This document shows positions 8,127 through 16,164 of a DNA stretch of 32,026 nucleotides, one piece after another. A program made the translations under genes and the position numbers. The DNA lies in the NCBI GenBank assembly GCA_934659445.1, contig CAKUHV010000005.1:1-32026 (forward strand), given 5' to 3'. The number at the start of each line of letters is the position of its first letter. The stretch's first letter is position 1. This DNA is from an uncultured Oscillospiraceae bacterium. Its GTDB lineage: Bacteria > Bacillota > Clostridia > Oscillospirales > Oscillospiraceae. The notes under the pieces are model-generated. The model was not told the DNA's origin, did not search any database, and saw only the letters and a program-made list of their open reading frames with translations.

Positions 8127-8797
8127 CCCAACGCCTCCTGTTCGGGCACGCAGCTGTTCACCTTCAAAATTCCGGGCAGGGCGCGGATCTCCTCCTCCGC
8201 CTCGTGTCCCGCGGGCTGGTCGCACTCGATGACCATCACCGCACTGCCCCCCCGGCCGCCCCGGGTCAGCTGTAAGGTGGCCACGTTCACCCCCCGCCGG
8301 GCCAGCACGCCGGTGACCTGACTGACGCAGCCGGGCTGGTCGGTGTTGTGCACCACCAAAGTGGGCAGCTCGCCGCTGAAGGAGGTATCCAGCCCGTCCA
8401 GCCGGAACACCTTCACCCGTCCGCCCCCCAGCGAGGAAGCGCCCACCTCGATTTTCCCTCCGTCCCCGGCGGTCAGCCGCAGCAGGGCACTGTTGGGGTG
8501 GACCTCCCGCAGAACGCAGGTACCGAAGGTGCACTCCAATCCCCGCTCTGCCGCCAGCGCAAAGCTGTCGGGCACCCGGGGGTTGTCGGGGAACAGGCCC
8601 AGCAGTCCGGCCACCAGGGCCTGGGGGGTGCCGTGGCCCTTTCCGGTGGAGGCGAAGGAGCCGTGGAGCAGGATCTCCGCCTTTACCGGCTCCTGCCCCA
8701 GCAGGGCCCGGGAGAGCTGTCCCATGCGCACCGCCCCCGCGGTGTGAGAGCTGGAGGGCCCCACCATCACGGGGCCCAGAATGTCAAACAGGTTCAT
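8123..8797 (-). CDS. sdaAB: L-serine dehydratase, iron-sulfur-dependent, beta subunit
   Basis: This 224-aa subunit starts with the hallmark MNLFDILGPVMVGPSSSHTA and contains HGSFASTGKGHGT. Residues 147-220 form a C-terminal ACT domain (LVVHNTDQPGCVSQVTGVLA, then NVATLQLTRGGRGGSAVMVI), which in this enzyme class is linked to serine binding or allostery. It precedes sdaAA with a 4-base overlap. The ATG has an AAAGGAG site. The gene sits between the topoisomerase B-type gene and sdaAA, so the two serine dehydratase subunits interrupt the topoisomerase pair. Confidence 0.95.
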   Translation of the reverse strand: MNLFDILGPVMVGPSSSHTAGAVRMGQLSRALLGQEPVKAEILLHGSFASTGKGHGTPQALVAGLLGLFPDNPRVPDSFALAAERGLECTFGTCVLREVHPNSALLRLTAGDGGKIEVGASSLGGGRVKVFRLDGLDTSFSGELPTLVVHNTDQPGCVSQVTGVLARRGVNVATLQLTRGGRGGSAVMVIECDQPAGHEAEEEIRALPGILKVNSCVPEQEALG

Positions 8798-8815
8798 GGG
8801 AGCTCCTTTCTGTGT

Positions 8816-8877
8816 GGGCGGATGGGGACATCCGCCCCTACAGGCATAAAACTGTAGGACCCGGTGCCCTCACCGGG
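8816..8877. repeat. Three tandem small hairpins (intergenic palindromic unit)
   Basis: Between the topoisomerase B-type gene and sdaAB there are three consecutive stem-loops: 8816-8837 (GGGCGGAT/ATCCGCCC), 8837-8858 (CCTACAG/CTGTAGG) and 8860-8877 (CCCGGTG/CACCGGG, loop CCCT). There is no T-tract. Such head-to-tail palindromes are typical of REP-like intergenic units. It could also process or stabilise the mRNA between the two gene pairs. Confidence 0.6.
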
Positions 8878-8923
8878 CCGCCCTCGCTCCGGTCCATCCG
8901 CGCTGCTCGCGACGGCTCAGCGC

Positions 8924-10906
8924 TTATGAGATATCCGCCAGATCCAGGTATTTATACCCGCTGTCGGCGATATGGTTCTTTCGTCCCGTCAGATCGTCCC
9001 CCAGCAGCAGGTCGAACACCTGGGCCGTCAGGGCGGCGTCCTCCGGCATGACCTTGATCAGCCGCCGGGTGGCCGGGGACATGGTGGTCAGGGCCATCAT
9101 CTCAGGGTCGTTCTCGCCCAGACCCTTGGAGCGCTGCACATCGTACTTCTTCCCCTCCAGCCCGGCCACGATCTCCGCCTTCTCCTTGTCGGAGTATGCA
9201 AACCATGTCTTTTCCTTACAGGTGATCTCGTACAGGGGCGACTCGGCGATATACACATACCCCTTCTGGATCAGGGTGGGGGTCAGGCGATAGAGCATGG
9301 TCAGGATCAGGGTGCGAATCTGAAAGCCGTCCACATCGGCATCGGTGCAGATGACGATCTTGTTCCAGCGCAGGCCGTCCAGATCGAAGGAGTTCAGATC
9401 CTTGACCCCCTTGTGCTGTACCTCGACCCCGCAGCCCAGCACCTTGATCAGGTCGGTGATGATCTCCGACTTGAAGATGCGGGTGTAGTCCGCCTTCAGG
9501 CAGTTCAGGATCTTGCCCCGCACGGGCATGATCCCCTGAAAGTCCCCGTCCCGGCTGAGCTTGACCGCGCCCATGGCGGAGTCGCCCTCTACGATATAGA
9601 GTTCCCGTTTGGACACGTCTTTTGTGCGGCAGTCCACAAATTTCTGCACCCGGTTGGACAGATCCATGGTGCCGGTGAGCTTTTTCTTGATGTTCAGCCG
9701 GGCCCGCTCCGCCGTCTCCCGGCTGCGCTTGTTGATCAGCACCTGCTCCATGATCTTCTGGGCGTCCATGGGGTTTTCGGTGAAATAGACCTCCAGCTGG
9801 GAGCGGAGGAAATCGGTCATGGCCTCCTGAATGAAGCGGTTGTTGATGGCCTTCTTGGTCTGGTTCTCATAGCTGGTCTGGGTGGAGAAGCTGCTGGACA
9901 CCAGGATCAGGCAGTCCTGAATGTCGTTGAAGGTGATCTTGCTCTCGTTCTTGTTGTACTTGTTCTGCTTTTTCAGCCAGGCGTCTATGGCGGAGACGAA
10001 GGCGGACTTCACCGCCTTTTCCGGGCTGCCCCCGTGCTCCAGCCAGCTGGAGTTGTGGTAATACTCGATGATCTGGGTTTTGTTGGAGAAGCAGAAGGAC
10101 ACCGACAGCTTGACCTTGTACTCGGGCTTGTCTTCCCGGTCGCGGCCCCGGCGCTCCGTCTGCCAGAACACGGGCAGGGTCAGGGCGTCCTCGCCCGCCA
10201 GCTCGGTCACATAGTCCCGGATGCCGTTCTCATACTGAAAGTCCGTGGTCTCGAATTTTCCGTCCTGCTGGTCGCGGAAGCGGAACACCACCCCCGCGTT
10301 CACCACGGCCTGACGCTTCATAATGTCCTTGAAGTAGGCGGCGGGCACGGCGATGTCGGTAAATACCTCCAGATCGGGCTTCCACCGGATGGTGGTGCCC
10401 GTCTTTTTTCCCCGGTCGGTGGGCTCCACCTTCAATCCGCCTACATTTTCACCCTTCTCGAAGTGCAGGGAGTACTTTTTCCCGTCCCGCCATACAGTGA
10501 CGTCCATATACTCGCTGGCGTACTGGGTGGCGCAGGAGCCAAGGCCGTTCAGACCCAAGGAGTACTCGTAGTTGTCCCCGTCGGCGCCGTATTTGCCGCC
10601 GGCGTACAGCTCGCAGAACACCAGCTCCCAGTTGAATTTGCCCTCTTTCTCGTTCCAGTCCACCGGGCAGCCCCGGCCCTGATCCTCCACCTGGAAGGAG
10701 CCGTCCTCGAACCGGGTGACGGTGATGAGAGAGCCGTGCCCCTCCCGCGCCTCGTCGATGGCGTTGGACAGGATCTCAAAGACGGCGTGCTCGCAGCCGT
10801 CCAGCCCGTCGGAGCCGAAGATCACCCCCGGGCGCTTGCGCACCCGGTCAGCCCCCTTCAGGGAGGAGATGGAGTCGTTGCCGTAGCTTGCTTTCTTTTG
10901 TGCCAT
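8924..10906 (-). CDS. Divergent type IIA topoisomerase subunit B (GyrB/ParE-like)
   Basis: This 660-aa protein has the GHKL ATPase domain (LSNAIDEAREG with Asn48 and Asp51, DQGRGCP near 75-81, GKKTGTTIRW near 166-175) and the transducer domain with QTK (349-351). The TOPRIM domain follows (YIVEGDSA with Glu440, TDADVD at 521-526, RSKGLGENDPE at 592-602). All metal-binding and ATP-handling residues I looked for are present, so it should be active. Several otherwise rigid motifs differ from GyrB/ParE: EGDSAMGAVKLSRDGDF replaces EGDSAGGSAKQGRD, DVDGFQIRTL replaces DVDGSHIRTL, and GLNGLGSCAT replaces GLHGVGASVV. It is probably a second topoisomerase beside normal gyrase encoded elsewhere. The ATG has an AGGAAG site. 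Confidence 0.92.
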   Translation of the reverse strand: MAQKKASYGNDSISSLKGADRVRKRPGVIFGSDGLDGCEHAVFEILSNAIDEAREGHGSLITVTRFEDGSFQVEDQGRGCPVDWNEKEGKFNWELVFCELYAGGKYGADGDNYEYSLGLNGLGSCATQYASEYMDVTVWRDGKKYSLHFEKGENVGGLKVEPTDRGKKTGTTIRWKPDLEVFTDIAVPAAYFKDIMKRQAVVNAGVVFRFRDQQDGKFETTDFQYENGIRDYVTELAGEDALTLPVFWQTERRGRDREDKPEYKVKLSVSFCFSNKTQIIEYYHNSSWLEHGGSPEKAVKSAFVSAIDAWLKKQNKYNKNESKITFNDIQDCLILVSSSFSTQTSYENQTKKAINNRFIQEAMTDFLRSQLEVYFTENPMDAQKIMEQVLINKRSRETAERARLNIKKKLTGTMDLSNRVQKFVDCRTKDVSKRELYIVEGDSAMGAVKLSRDGDFQGIMPVRGKILNCLKADYTRIFKSEIITDLIKVLGCGVEVQHKGVKDLNSFDLDGLRWNKIVICTDADVDGFQIRTLILTMLYRLTPTLIQKGYVYIAESPLYEITCKEKTWFAYSDKEKAEIVAGLEGKKYDVQRSKGLGENDPEMMALTTMSPATRRLIKVMPEDAALTAQVFDLLLGDDLTGRKNHIADSGYKYLDLADIS

Positions 10907-10985
10907 AAAGACTATCTTCCTTACTGTATCAGATCGTGCGGGCCATTGGGGAGGTATTCTTCCCTTCGAGCAGTGTCATTAAAAC

Positions 10986-11090
10986 TGTCATTCCGAGGCA
11001 GTGACCGATGTCACTGCCGTGGGAATCCGTATCTCCAAGGTTTGAGAAAACGGATTGCCGCGCCAGTTTGCCAACTGGCTCGCAATGACA
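10986..11090 (-). repeat. 105-bp cloverleaf-like palindromic repeat, copy B (inverted)
   Basis: This is the second copy of the repeat at 7133-7237, in opposite orientation, with the same terminal pairs and the same three internal hairpins. It lies in the leader between the predicted promoter (11152-11181) and the start of the topoisomerase B-type gene, so it would be transcribed as part of the 5' UTR. The two copies bracket sdaAA, sdaAB and the B-subunit gene. Confidence 0.85.
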
Positions 11091-11116
11091 AGGTTCTTAT
11101 CTTGATGCCATTGCCT

Positions 11117-11134
11117 TTTTGACCCGCGTCAAAA
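11117..11134. promoter_or_regulatory. 18-bp inverted repeat downstream of the topoisomerase promoter
   Basis: TTTTGAC and GTCAAAA are perfect 7-base arms separated by 4 bases. The palindrome starts about 18 bases downstream of the -10 box, in the early transcribed region. It could be a repressor site or a small RNA hairpin; no regulator is identified. Confidence 0.45.
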
Positions 11135-11151
11135 CATATCACAACAGGATA

Positions 11152-11181
11152 ATGATAGCAGATTTTGGGTGGACAAGTCAA
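11152..11181 (-). promoter_or_regulatory. Predicted promoter of the topoisomerase/serine dehydratase transcript
   Basis: On the minus strand TTGACT (11181-11176) and TATCAT (11157-11152) are 18 bases apart, each 5 of 6 to consensus. The leader to the B-subunit ATG is about 240 bases and includes repeat copy B. No other good promoter is seen before the topoisomerase A-type gene. Confidence 0.65.
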
Positions 11182-11200
11182 GGGAAGGGGCGCGGAACGC

Positions 11201-11241
11201 AAAATAGGGGACGCCGTCCCCGGAATGGAGGCGGCGTCCCC
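11201..11241 (-). terminator. Terminator of the MMPL transporter transcript
   Basis: A 9-bp perfect stem (GGGGACGCC/GGCGTCCCC, 11207-11215 with 11233-11241) is followed on the minus strand by TATTTTG. It begins about 20 bases past the transporter stop codon. Confidence 0.7.
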
Positions 11242-11262
11242 CTGATGGAAGGAGACGGCATA

Positions 11263-13371
11263 TTATTTGGCGGCCGGGGCCTTTTCGGTTTTGACCTTGG
11301 CGGGCTTGGCCTTGCGCCAGTACAGGGTCGTCTTGTTGAATACAGGCTCGCACACGCACAGAAGGGCGGGCAGTACGAAGATACTCACCACAGCGGAGAT
11401 GACGGCACCGCGAGCCAGCATGATGCAGATGGCGCCGATCAGGTCGATGGACGTGACGAAGGACACGCCCAGGGTGGCGCAGAACAGCACCAGAGCGCTG
11501 GTGATGATGGACGCATCGGAGGAGGTGGCGGCGACAAGGGCGGCCTCGTGGCGGTCCCTGCCGGCCTGCAGCTCCTCCTGGAAGCGGGAGGTCATCAGAA
11601 TGGCGTAGTCCACCGTAGCGCCCAGCTGGATGCAGCTGATGACCGTGGGGGCCACGAAGGGCACCTCGGTGCCCGTGAAGTAGGGCACGCCCTGGTTCAG
11701 GAAGATGGCCAGCTCGATGGCCGCCACCAGCACCACGGGGATGGAGATGGACTTGAACACGATCATCACCAGCACGAAGATGGCGATGATGGAGATGTAG
11801 TTGGTCACCTGGAAGTCCACGGCGGTGGTCTCGATCAGGTCGTTGGTCATGGCGGCCTCGCCGGTGATCATGGCATCGGGGTCATAGGTCTTGACGATCT
11901 CCGTCATGGCGGCCAGCTGCCGGGCCGCCTCGTCAGAGGCCGTCTCGCAGCTGGAGTTGACCATCATCATCTGAAGGCCGTCCTGCTTGAGCATATCCTT
12001 CACCTCGTCGGGGATGAAGAAATCGGGGATGCCGGTGCCCAGCAGGGAGTGGTAAGACAGGATACTGGTGATGCCGGGCACGTCCTCCAGCCGCTGCTCC
12101 ATCTCGTTCATGTCCGTGGCGGACACGTCGTCCCGCAGCAGGATGAAGTGGGAGGTGGCCATATCGAACTCGTCCTTCAGCTTGGTGTTGCCCACGATGG
12201 AGGGCAGATCCCGGGGCAGGGACTCGTCCAGCTTGTAGTACATAGTGGCGTGGCTCTGGGCGTAATAGGCGGGCAGGGCCGCCAGCAGGGCCAGCACCAC
12301 GATCACCGCCCGGTGCTTCAGCACAAAGCGGTTCAGACCGGTGAAATCGGGCAGGATGGTTTTGTGCTTGTGTCTGGCGATCTGCTTGTCGGCCAGCAGG
12401 ATGATGGCGGGCAGCACCAGGATCACGGTGGCCACGCCCAGCACCACGCCCTTGACCATGACCACGCCGATGTCCCGGCCCAGAGTCAGCCGCATGAAGC
12501 ACAGGGCCAGGAAGCCGGCCACGGTGGTCAGACTGGAGCCGGACAGGGACCGGAAGGCGGCCAGAATGGCCTGTGCCATGGCGTCGCGGCGGTCATCGTA
12601 GTTGGCAAGCTCCTCCTCATACCGGCGGTAGAGGAACACGGAGTAGTCCATGGTCACCCCCAGCTGCAGCACGGCCGCGATGGCCTTTGTGATGTAGGAG
12701 ATCTCCCCCAGAAAGACGTTGGTGCCGAAGTTGTACACCACGGCGATGCCGATGTTGGCGATCAGCACCAGGGGCAGCACGGTGGACTCCATGGTCAGGG
12801 CCATGGCCGCCAGCGCCAGCAGCACGGCCAGCGCCACGAAGATGGGCAACTCCTTGTCCACCAGATCCCGGGTGTCCTTGATGACCACGGAGAAGCCGGC
12901 CAGAAAGCACTTCTCATTGCACAGGGCGCGCACCTGCTGGATGGCGCTCATGGTCTCCTCCGAGGCACCCGCCTTCTCATACTGAATGATCATCATGGTG
13001 GCGTCGCCGGAGAAGAAGATGTCACGGAAGTTCTCCGGGATCATGTCGGTGGGGATCTGAACGCCCACCAGATTGCTCAGCCATACGGCGTTGGACACGC
13101 CGGGCACATCCTTGATCTCTCGGATCAGGTCGTTGGTATACCCCGCAGGCATATCCTCCACGATCAGCATACTGGTGGCCGCCATGTGGAAGGGCTCCTC
13201 CAGCAGGTTCATGCCCTGGGCGGACTCCAGATCCTGGGGCAGATAGGTCAGGATGTCGTAATTCACTCGGGTGGCCGCATAGCCGATGACAGACGGGATC
13301 AGCAGCAGCACGGCGATCAGGGCCACCACCTTGGGCTTACGCGTCAGCTTTTTTGCGATCTTTTCCAGCAT
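11263..13371 (-). CDS. MMPL/RND-superfamily exporter
   Basis: This 702-aa protein has the two-fold repeated MMPL architecture: a first helix (about 14-33), an extracytoplasmic domain (about 35-170), five more helices, then a second helix/domain/helix set starting near 354. Each half keeps the proton-relay pair Asp-Tyr in its central helix: GVTMDYSVFLYRRYEEE (Asp242-Tyr243) and GATVDYAILMTSRFQEE (Asp588-Tyr589). It should be proton-driven and probably moves lipids, hydrophobic compounds or peptides; the substrate cannot be read from the sequence. The C-terminal tail is Lys/Ala-rich and cytoplasmic. It starts 6 bases after the coiled-coil gene, with its ribosome site overlapping that stop codon, so translation is probably coupled. 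Confidence 0.92.
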   Translation of the reverse strand: MLEKIAKKLTRKPKVVALIAVLLLIPSVIGYAATRVNYDILTYLPQDLESAQGMNLLEEPFHMAATSMLIVEDMPAGYTNDLIREIKDVPGVSNAVWLSNLVGVQIPTDMIPENFRDIFFSGDATMMIIQYEKAGASEETMSAIQQVRALCNEKCFLAGFSVVIKDTRDLVDKELPIFVALAVLLALAAMALTMESTVLPLVLIANIGIAVVYNFGTNVFLGEISYITKAIAAVLQLGVTMDYSVFLYRRYEEELANYDDRRDAMAQAILAAFRSLSGSSLTTVAGFLALCFMRLTLGRDIGVVMVKGVVLGVATVILVLPAIILLADKQIARHKHKTILPDFTGLNRFVLKHRAVIVVLALLAALPAYYAQSHATMYYKLDESLPRDLPSIVGNTKLKDEFDMATSHFILLRDDVSATDMNEMEQRLEDVPGITSILSYHSLLGTGIPDFFIPDEVKDMLKQDGLQMMMVNSSCETASDEAARQLAAMTEIVKTYDPDAMITGEAAMTNDLIETTAVDFQVTNYISIIAIFVLVMIVFKSISIPVVLVAAIELAIFLNQGVPYFTGTEVPFVAPTVISCIQLGATVDYAILMTSRFQEELQAGRDRHEAALVAATSSDASIITSALVLFCATLGVSFVTSIDLIGAICIMLARGAVISAVVSIFVLPALLCVCEPVFNKTTLYWRKAKPAKVKTEKAPAAK

Positions 13372-13377
13372 GGCCCA

Positions 13378-15972
13378 TCACCCCTTACGGAAGATGCCGG
13401 TGATGGCAGTCCAAAGATCCCTGAACATCTGGGTCACCCGACCCCAGAAGGTGGTCTGCTGGGCGTGGACGGTCTTGACATCATTGTTTTCGCCCTCGTC
13501 GGCCTTGATCTCCTGGGTGCGGATGAGCACCTGCACGGTGTTGGGGGCGGCGTTGCGGCTGTCGGTAAGGGACTCTGCCTCAGCGTTGGCGTCCATGAGC
13601 AGCAGGTTGTTCACGTCGCCGGTATACTCGTCCCAGGTGTCCTCGATGATGGAGCTGATGTTGTTCTTGGCGGACTTCACATCGTTGGTCTTGGTCATGC
13701 TCTTGGCGGCGGAGCGCAGCACGGCGGCCAGCCCCTCAAGGGTCTGCCTGGTGCCGTCGTCCAGCTGCCGGCCGGAGGTCTTCATCAGCTCCTCCAGATC
13801 GGTCATAAAGGTGCCGGTGTCCCGCACGGTGGCGCTGGCGCTCTCAGACAGCTGCTTCACGGTGGTCAGGGTCTCCTGCAGCTTGGGCTCATAGCCGTCC
13901 ATGACCTGATACAGGGCATCCGTCTGCTCCAGAATGGTCATGCACTTCTTGGAAACGCTCTTGCCCAGGTCGCCGAAGTCGTCAGCGGTGTCCAGCAGGT
14001 CATCCAGGTCGTCCAGCTCGCCGCAGATCTTGGCCAGACGACCGGCCAGATTGGCGGTGGGGCCCAGAACGGCATCCATCTGGGACTTTGCGTCGGCCAG
14101 AGTGCTGTTCAGATCGTCGATCTTGCCGTTCAGCTCGTCCGCCTCCAGGATCAGCAGCTTGGCCAGGGCGGGGTCGGCCTCGTTCAGCTCCACCAGCTGC
14201 TTCAGGCTGGCGGCGTTCTCGTTGCTCTCGCCCTTGGCCAGAGCGGCAGCACAGGCAAATTCGCTCCGGCTCAGATCGTGGCTGTCGCTGCCCCCGGCGG
14301 CCTCAAAGCACTGCCGCATGGAGACGCGGGTCTCCCAGGCGGTGACGGCCTTAATCTGGTCGGCGGTCAGGTCGGCATATTTGGCACCGTCCTCCGCCAG
14401 AAGGCTCTTGGCATGGGCGTCGGCCATCTCGTGGGTCATGCCGGCGGCCACAGCGCCATCATAAATGGTCTTATAGTACTGCATGTAAACGGCGTTCTTC
14501 ACGTTGCTGCTGCTGGTGCAGCCGACGGCCTTGAAGCCGGTATAGGCGGTCTCCACGCTCTCCGCCATGGTTTTTGCCGCGGCGGGGGTGGCGGCCTTGC
14601 CGCCGGCCAGCATGGCCCCAGCCATGAACTCCGTGAAGCTCAGGCCCTCTTTGCCGTCCTTGTCCACCTGAGTGAACACGCCGTTCAGCGTCTCCACCTG
14701 GGTCAGGGCGGCCTTCAGCTGCTCGCCGGTCTTGCCGCCGAAGAGCGGCTCGATCTCGGGGGCGCTGGACTTCTTCGCGTTGTTCAGGGCGGTCTGCAGC
14801 TTCTTCAGGTCGGACTTCATGCCCACCAGTTCATCATAGATGGTGTCATACTCGTCCTGATGATCCTGCAGCTCGTCGATGAGCTTGACCAGCTTATCCA
14901 GGTCGCCCCGCAGTTCCTGCACCGCGGTATTCAGGACGGCCAACTCGCTCTTGGCATCGGTGATGGCGGCGCTGGCGGCATCGATCTGGCCGGAGACAGG
15001 CTGCAGCACGGCGGCGATGCCGTCCAGATCCCCCCGCAGGGCATCGGCGTCAGTGTACACCTTATTCTTGCCGCTGGAGATGGTGTTCCGGGCCTGATTC
15101 AGCTTGTCCAGGCCGTTGGCGGAGGCGTACAGGCTGCCGCTCATGTCGCTCAGGCTGTCCAGCAGCACGTCCAGACTGTCGGACAGCTTGTTATAGTCCT
15201 TCTCCAGATCGTCCTTGCGCTCGCTGAGCTTGGAGATCTCCTCCAGCTGGCTCAGTGTGGCGGGCACCATCAGGAAGGTCATGCCGCCGAAGGAGAAGTC
15301 CTCGGCCCCCACCCGGATGGTGAAGTGCCCCTCCTCCCCGGGGAAGGCCAGAAACAGCACCGCCCGCAGGTTGCCCACCAGCTGCACCTGGGCGCCGGGG
15401 GCCTCCAGAGACAGGATGTCGTCCTGATTGAAGACGGCCATGGCCTCCAGAGTGTAGTTGTTGCGGGCGTACTCGCTGGCCCCCTCGTTGGGGATGGCGT
15501 CCACGTCGATCTCCACCACGCCCTTGGCCCCAGCCAGGTCCTCCGCCTTTGCGGGCAGACCGTTCAGGGTATAGTGGACGGACAGGGTCCAGGGCAGCTG
15601 CTCAAAGGGCTTTGCGGTTTTGCCCTCGAAGTAAAAATGGCTGGGTGCATCGGTGAACTGGAACACCGTCTTGCCGTCCGCCGTGACGGGGGCGGTGCCG
15701 TCGGTGAGGTTGTTCACCTGATCGTACTGGCCGTAGTCGGTGATGGTGGTCACGCCGTTGGTGATGTAGCTTTTCACCACGCTGCCGTCGGTCAGATTGC
15801 CGTAGTAGTCGGTCATGGCGTAATAGGCCTCGTCATACAGAGGGGTCACGCCGTCGCCGATGGCCTCCGCCGCGCCGCAGGGCAGAACGCACGCGGCAGT
15901 CATCACCGCAGCCAGCCCCATACTGAGCCAGCGGCGGCCCGGATTCTTTCTTTTGGTATCCTTCATCTTCAT
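13378..15972 (-). CDS. Exported coiled-coil protein (YhgE/heptad-repeat type) with two EF-hand-like loops
   Basis: This 864-aa protein has an N-terminal signal with probable cleavage near AEA37. A beta-rich domain (about 40-240) follows, then coiled-coil segments (about 242-400 and 585-760) with Leu/Gly heptads such as LYASANGLDKL. Such proteins commonly accompany MMPL-like transporters in Firmicutes and Actinobacteria. Unusually, between the coiled coils are two related motifs: DKDGKEGLSFTEF (loop 437-448, Asp1, Asp3, Gly4, Glu12 of an EF-hand) and GGSDSHDLSRSEF (560-571, lacking Asp1). Each is followed by an Ala-rich helix. This suggests a calcium-sensitive hinge, as inference. The C-terminal 20 residues are amphipathic rather than a clear membrane anchor. 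The ribosome site is GGAAGGAG. Confidence 0.82.
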   Translation of the reverse strand: MKMKDTKRKNPGRRWLSMGLAAVMTAACVLPCGAAEAIGDGVTPLYDEAYYAMTDYYGNLTDGSVVKSYITNGVTTITDYGQYDQVNNLTDGTAPVTADGKTVFQFTDAPSHFYFEGKTAKPFEQLPWTLSVHYTLNGLPAKAEDLAGAKGVVEIDVDAIPNEGASEYARNNYTLEAMAVFNQDDILSLEAPGAQVQLVGNLRAVLFLAFPGEEGHFTIRVGAEDFSFGGMTFLMVPATLSQLEEISKLSERKDDLEKDYNKLSDSLDVLLDSLSDMSGSLYASANGLDKLNQARNTISSGKNKVYTDADALRGDLDGIAAVLQPVSGQIDAASAAITDAKSELAVLNTAVQELRGDLDKLVKLIDELQDHQDEYDTIYDELVGMKSDLKKLQTALNNAKKSSAPEIEPLFGGKTGEQLKAALTQVETLNGVFTQVDKDGKEGLSFTEFMAGAMLAGGKAATPAAAKTMAESVETAYTGFKAVGCTSSSNVKNAVYMQYYKTIYDGAVAAGMTHEMADAHAKSLLAEDGAKYADLTADQIKAVTAWETRVSMRQCFEAAGGSDSHDLSRSEFACAAALAKGESNENAASLKQLVELNEADPALAKLLILEADELNGKIDDLNSTLADAKSQMDAVLGPTANLAGRLAKICGELDDLDDLLDTADDFGDLGKSVSKKCMTILEQTDALYQVMDGYEPKLQETLTTVKQLSESASATVRDTGTFMTDLEELMKTSGRQLDDGTRQTLEGLAAVLRSAAKSMTKTNDVKSAKNNISSIIEDTWDEYTGDVNNLLLMDANAEAESLTDSRNAAPNTVQVLIRTQEIKADEGENNDVKTVHAQQTTFWGRVTQMFRDLWTAITGIFRKG

Positions 15973-16057
15973 TGTGATCCGCAGCTCCTTCCATCAAAAA
16001 GCGGGTCTTGTCTCGACTTGCCCGGCGCCGGGCCGGGCGGGGCCGTTCCGGCCTCGT

Positions 16058-16082
16058 TAGCAGTCTCGTTCCTTGACTGCTA
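16058..16082. promoter_or_regulatory. Candidate TetR operator
   Basis: Perfect 8-base arms TAGCAGTC and GACTGCTA are separated by 9 bases. The 25-base palindrome lies immediately downstream of the predicted -10 box of the coiled-coil/MMPL transcript, covering the likely start point. That is the classic position for a TetR-type repressor, and a TetR gene lies just upstream. Confidence 0.65.
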
Positions 16083-16085
16083 CTC

Positions 16086-16114
16086 ATCATATGGACTCGC
16101 GTCAGGAATTTCCA
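16086..16114 (-). promoter_or_regulatory. Promoter of the coiled-coil/MMPL genes
   Basis: On the minus strand TGGAAA (16114-16109) and TATGAT (16091-16086) have an exact 17-base spacer, 4 and 5 of 6 matches to consensus. It lies between the TetR terminator and the coiled-coil gene, so the exporter genes can be expressed independently of tetR. Confidence 0.6.
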
Positions 16115-16119
16115 CGGAC

Positions 16120-16154
16120 AAAAAAAGTGCGCCGCACAATTTTTGTGCAGCGCA
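16120..16154 (-). terminator. Terminator of the TetR gene
   Basis: A 12-base stem with one mismatch (16128-16139 with 16143-16154) is followed on the minus strand by a run of seven T (16126-16120). It starts 10 bases past the tetR stop codon. Confidence 0.85.
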
Positions 16155-16164
16155 GGGGATGCGT

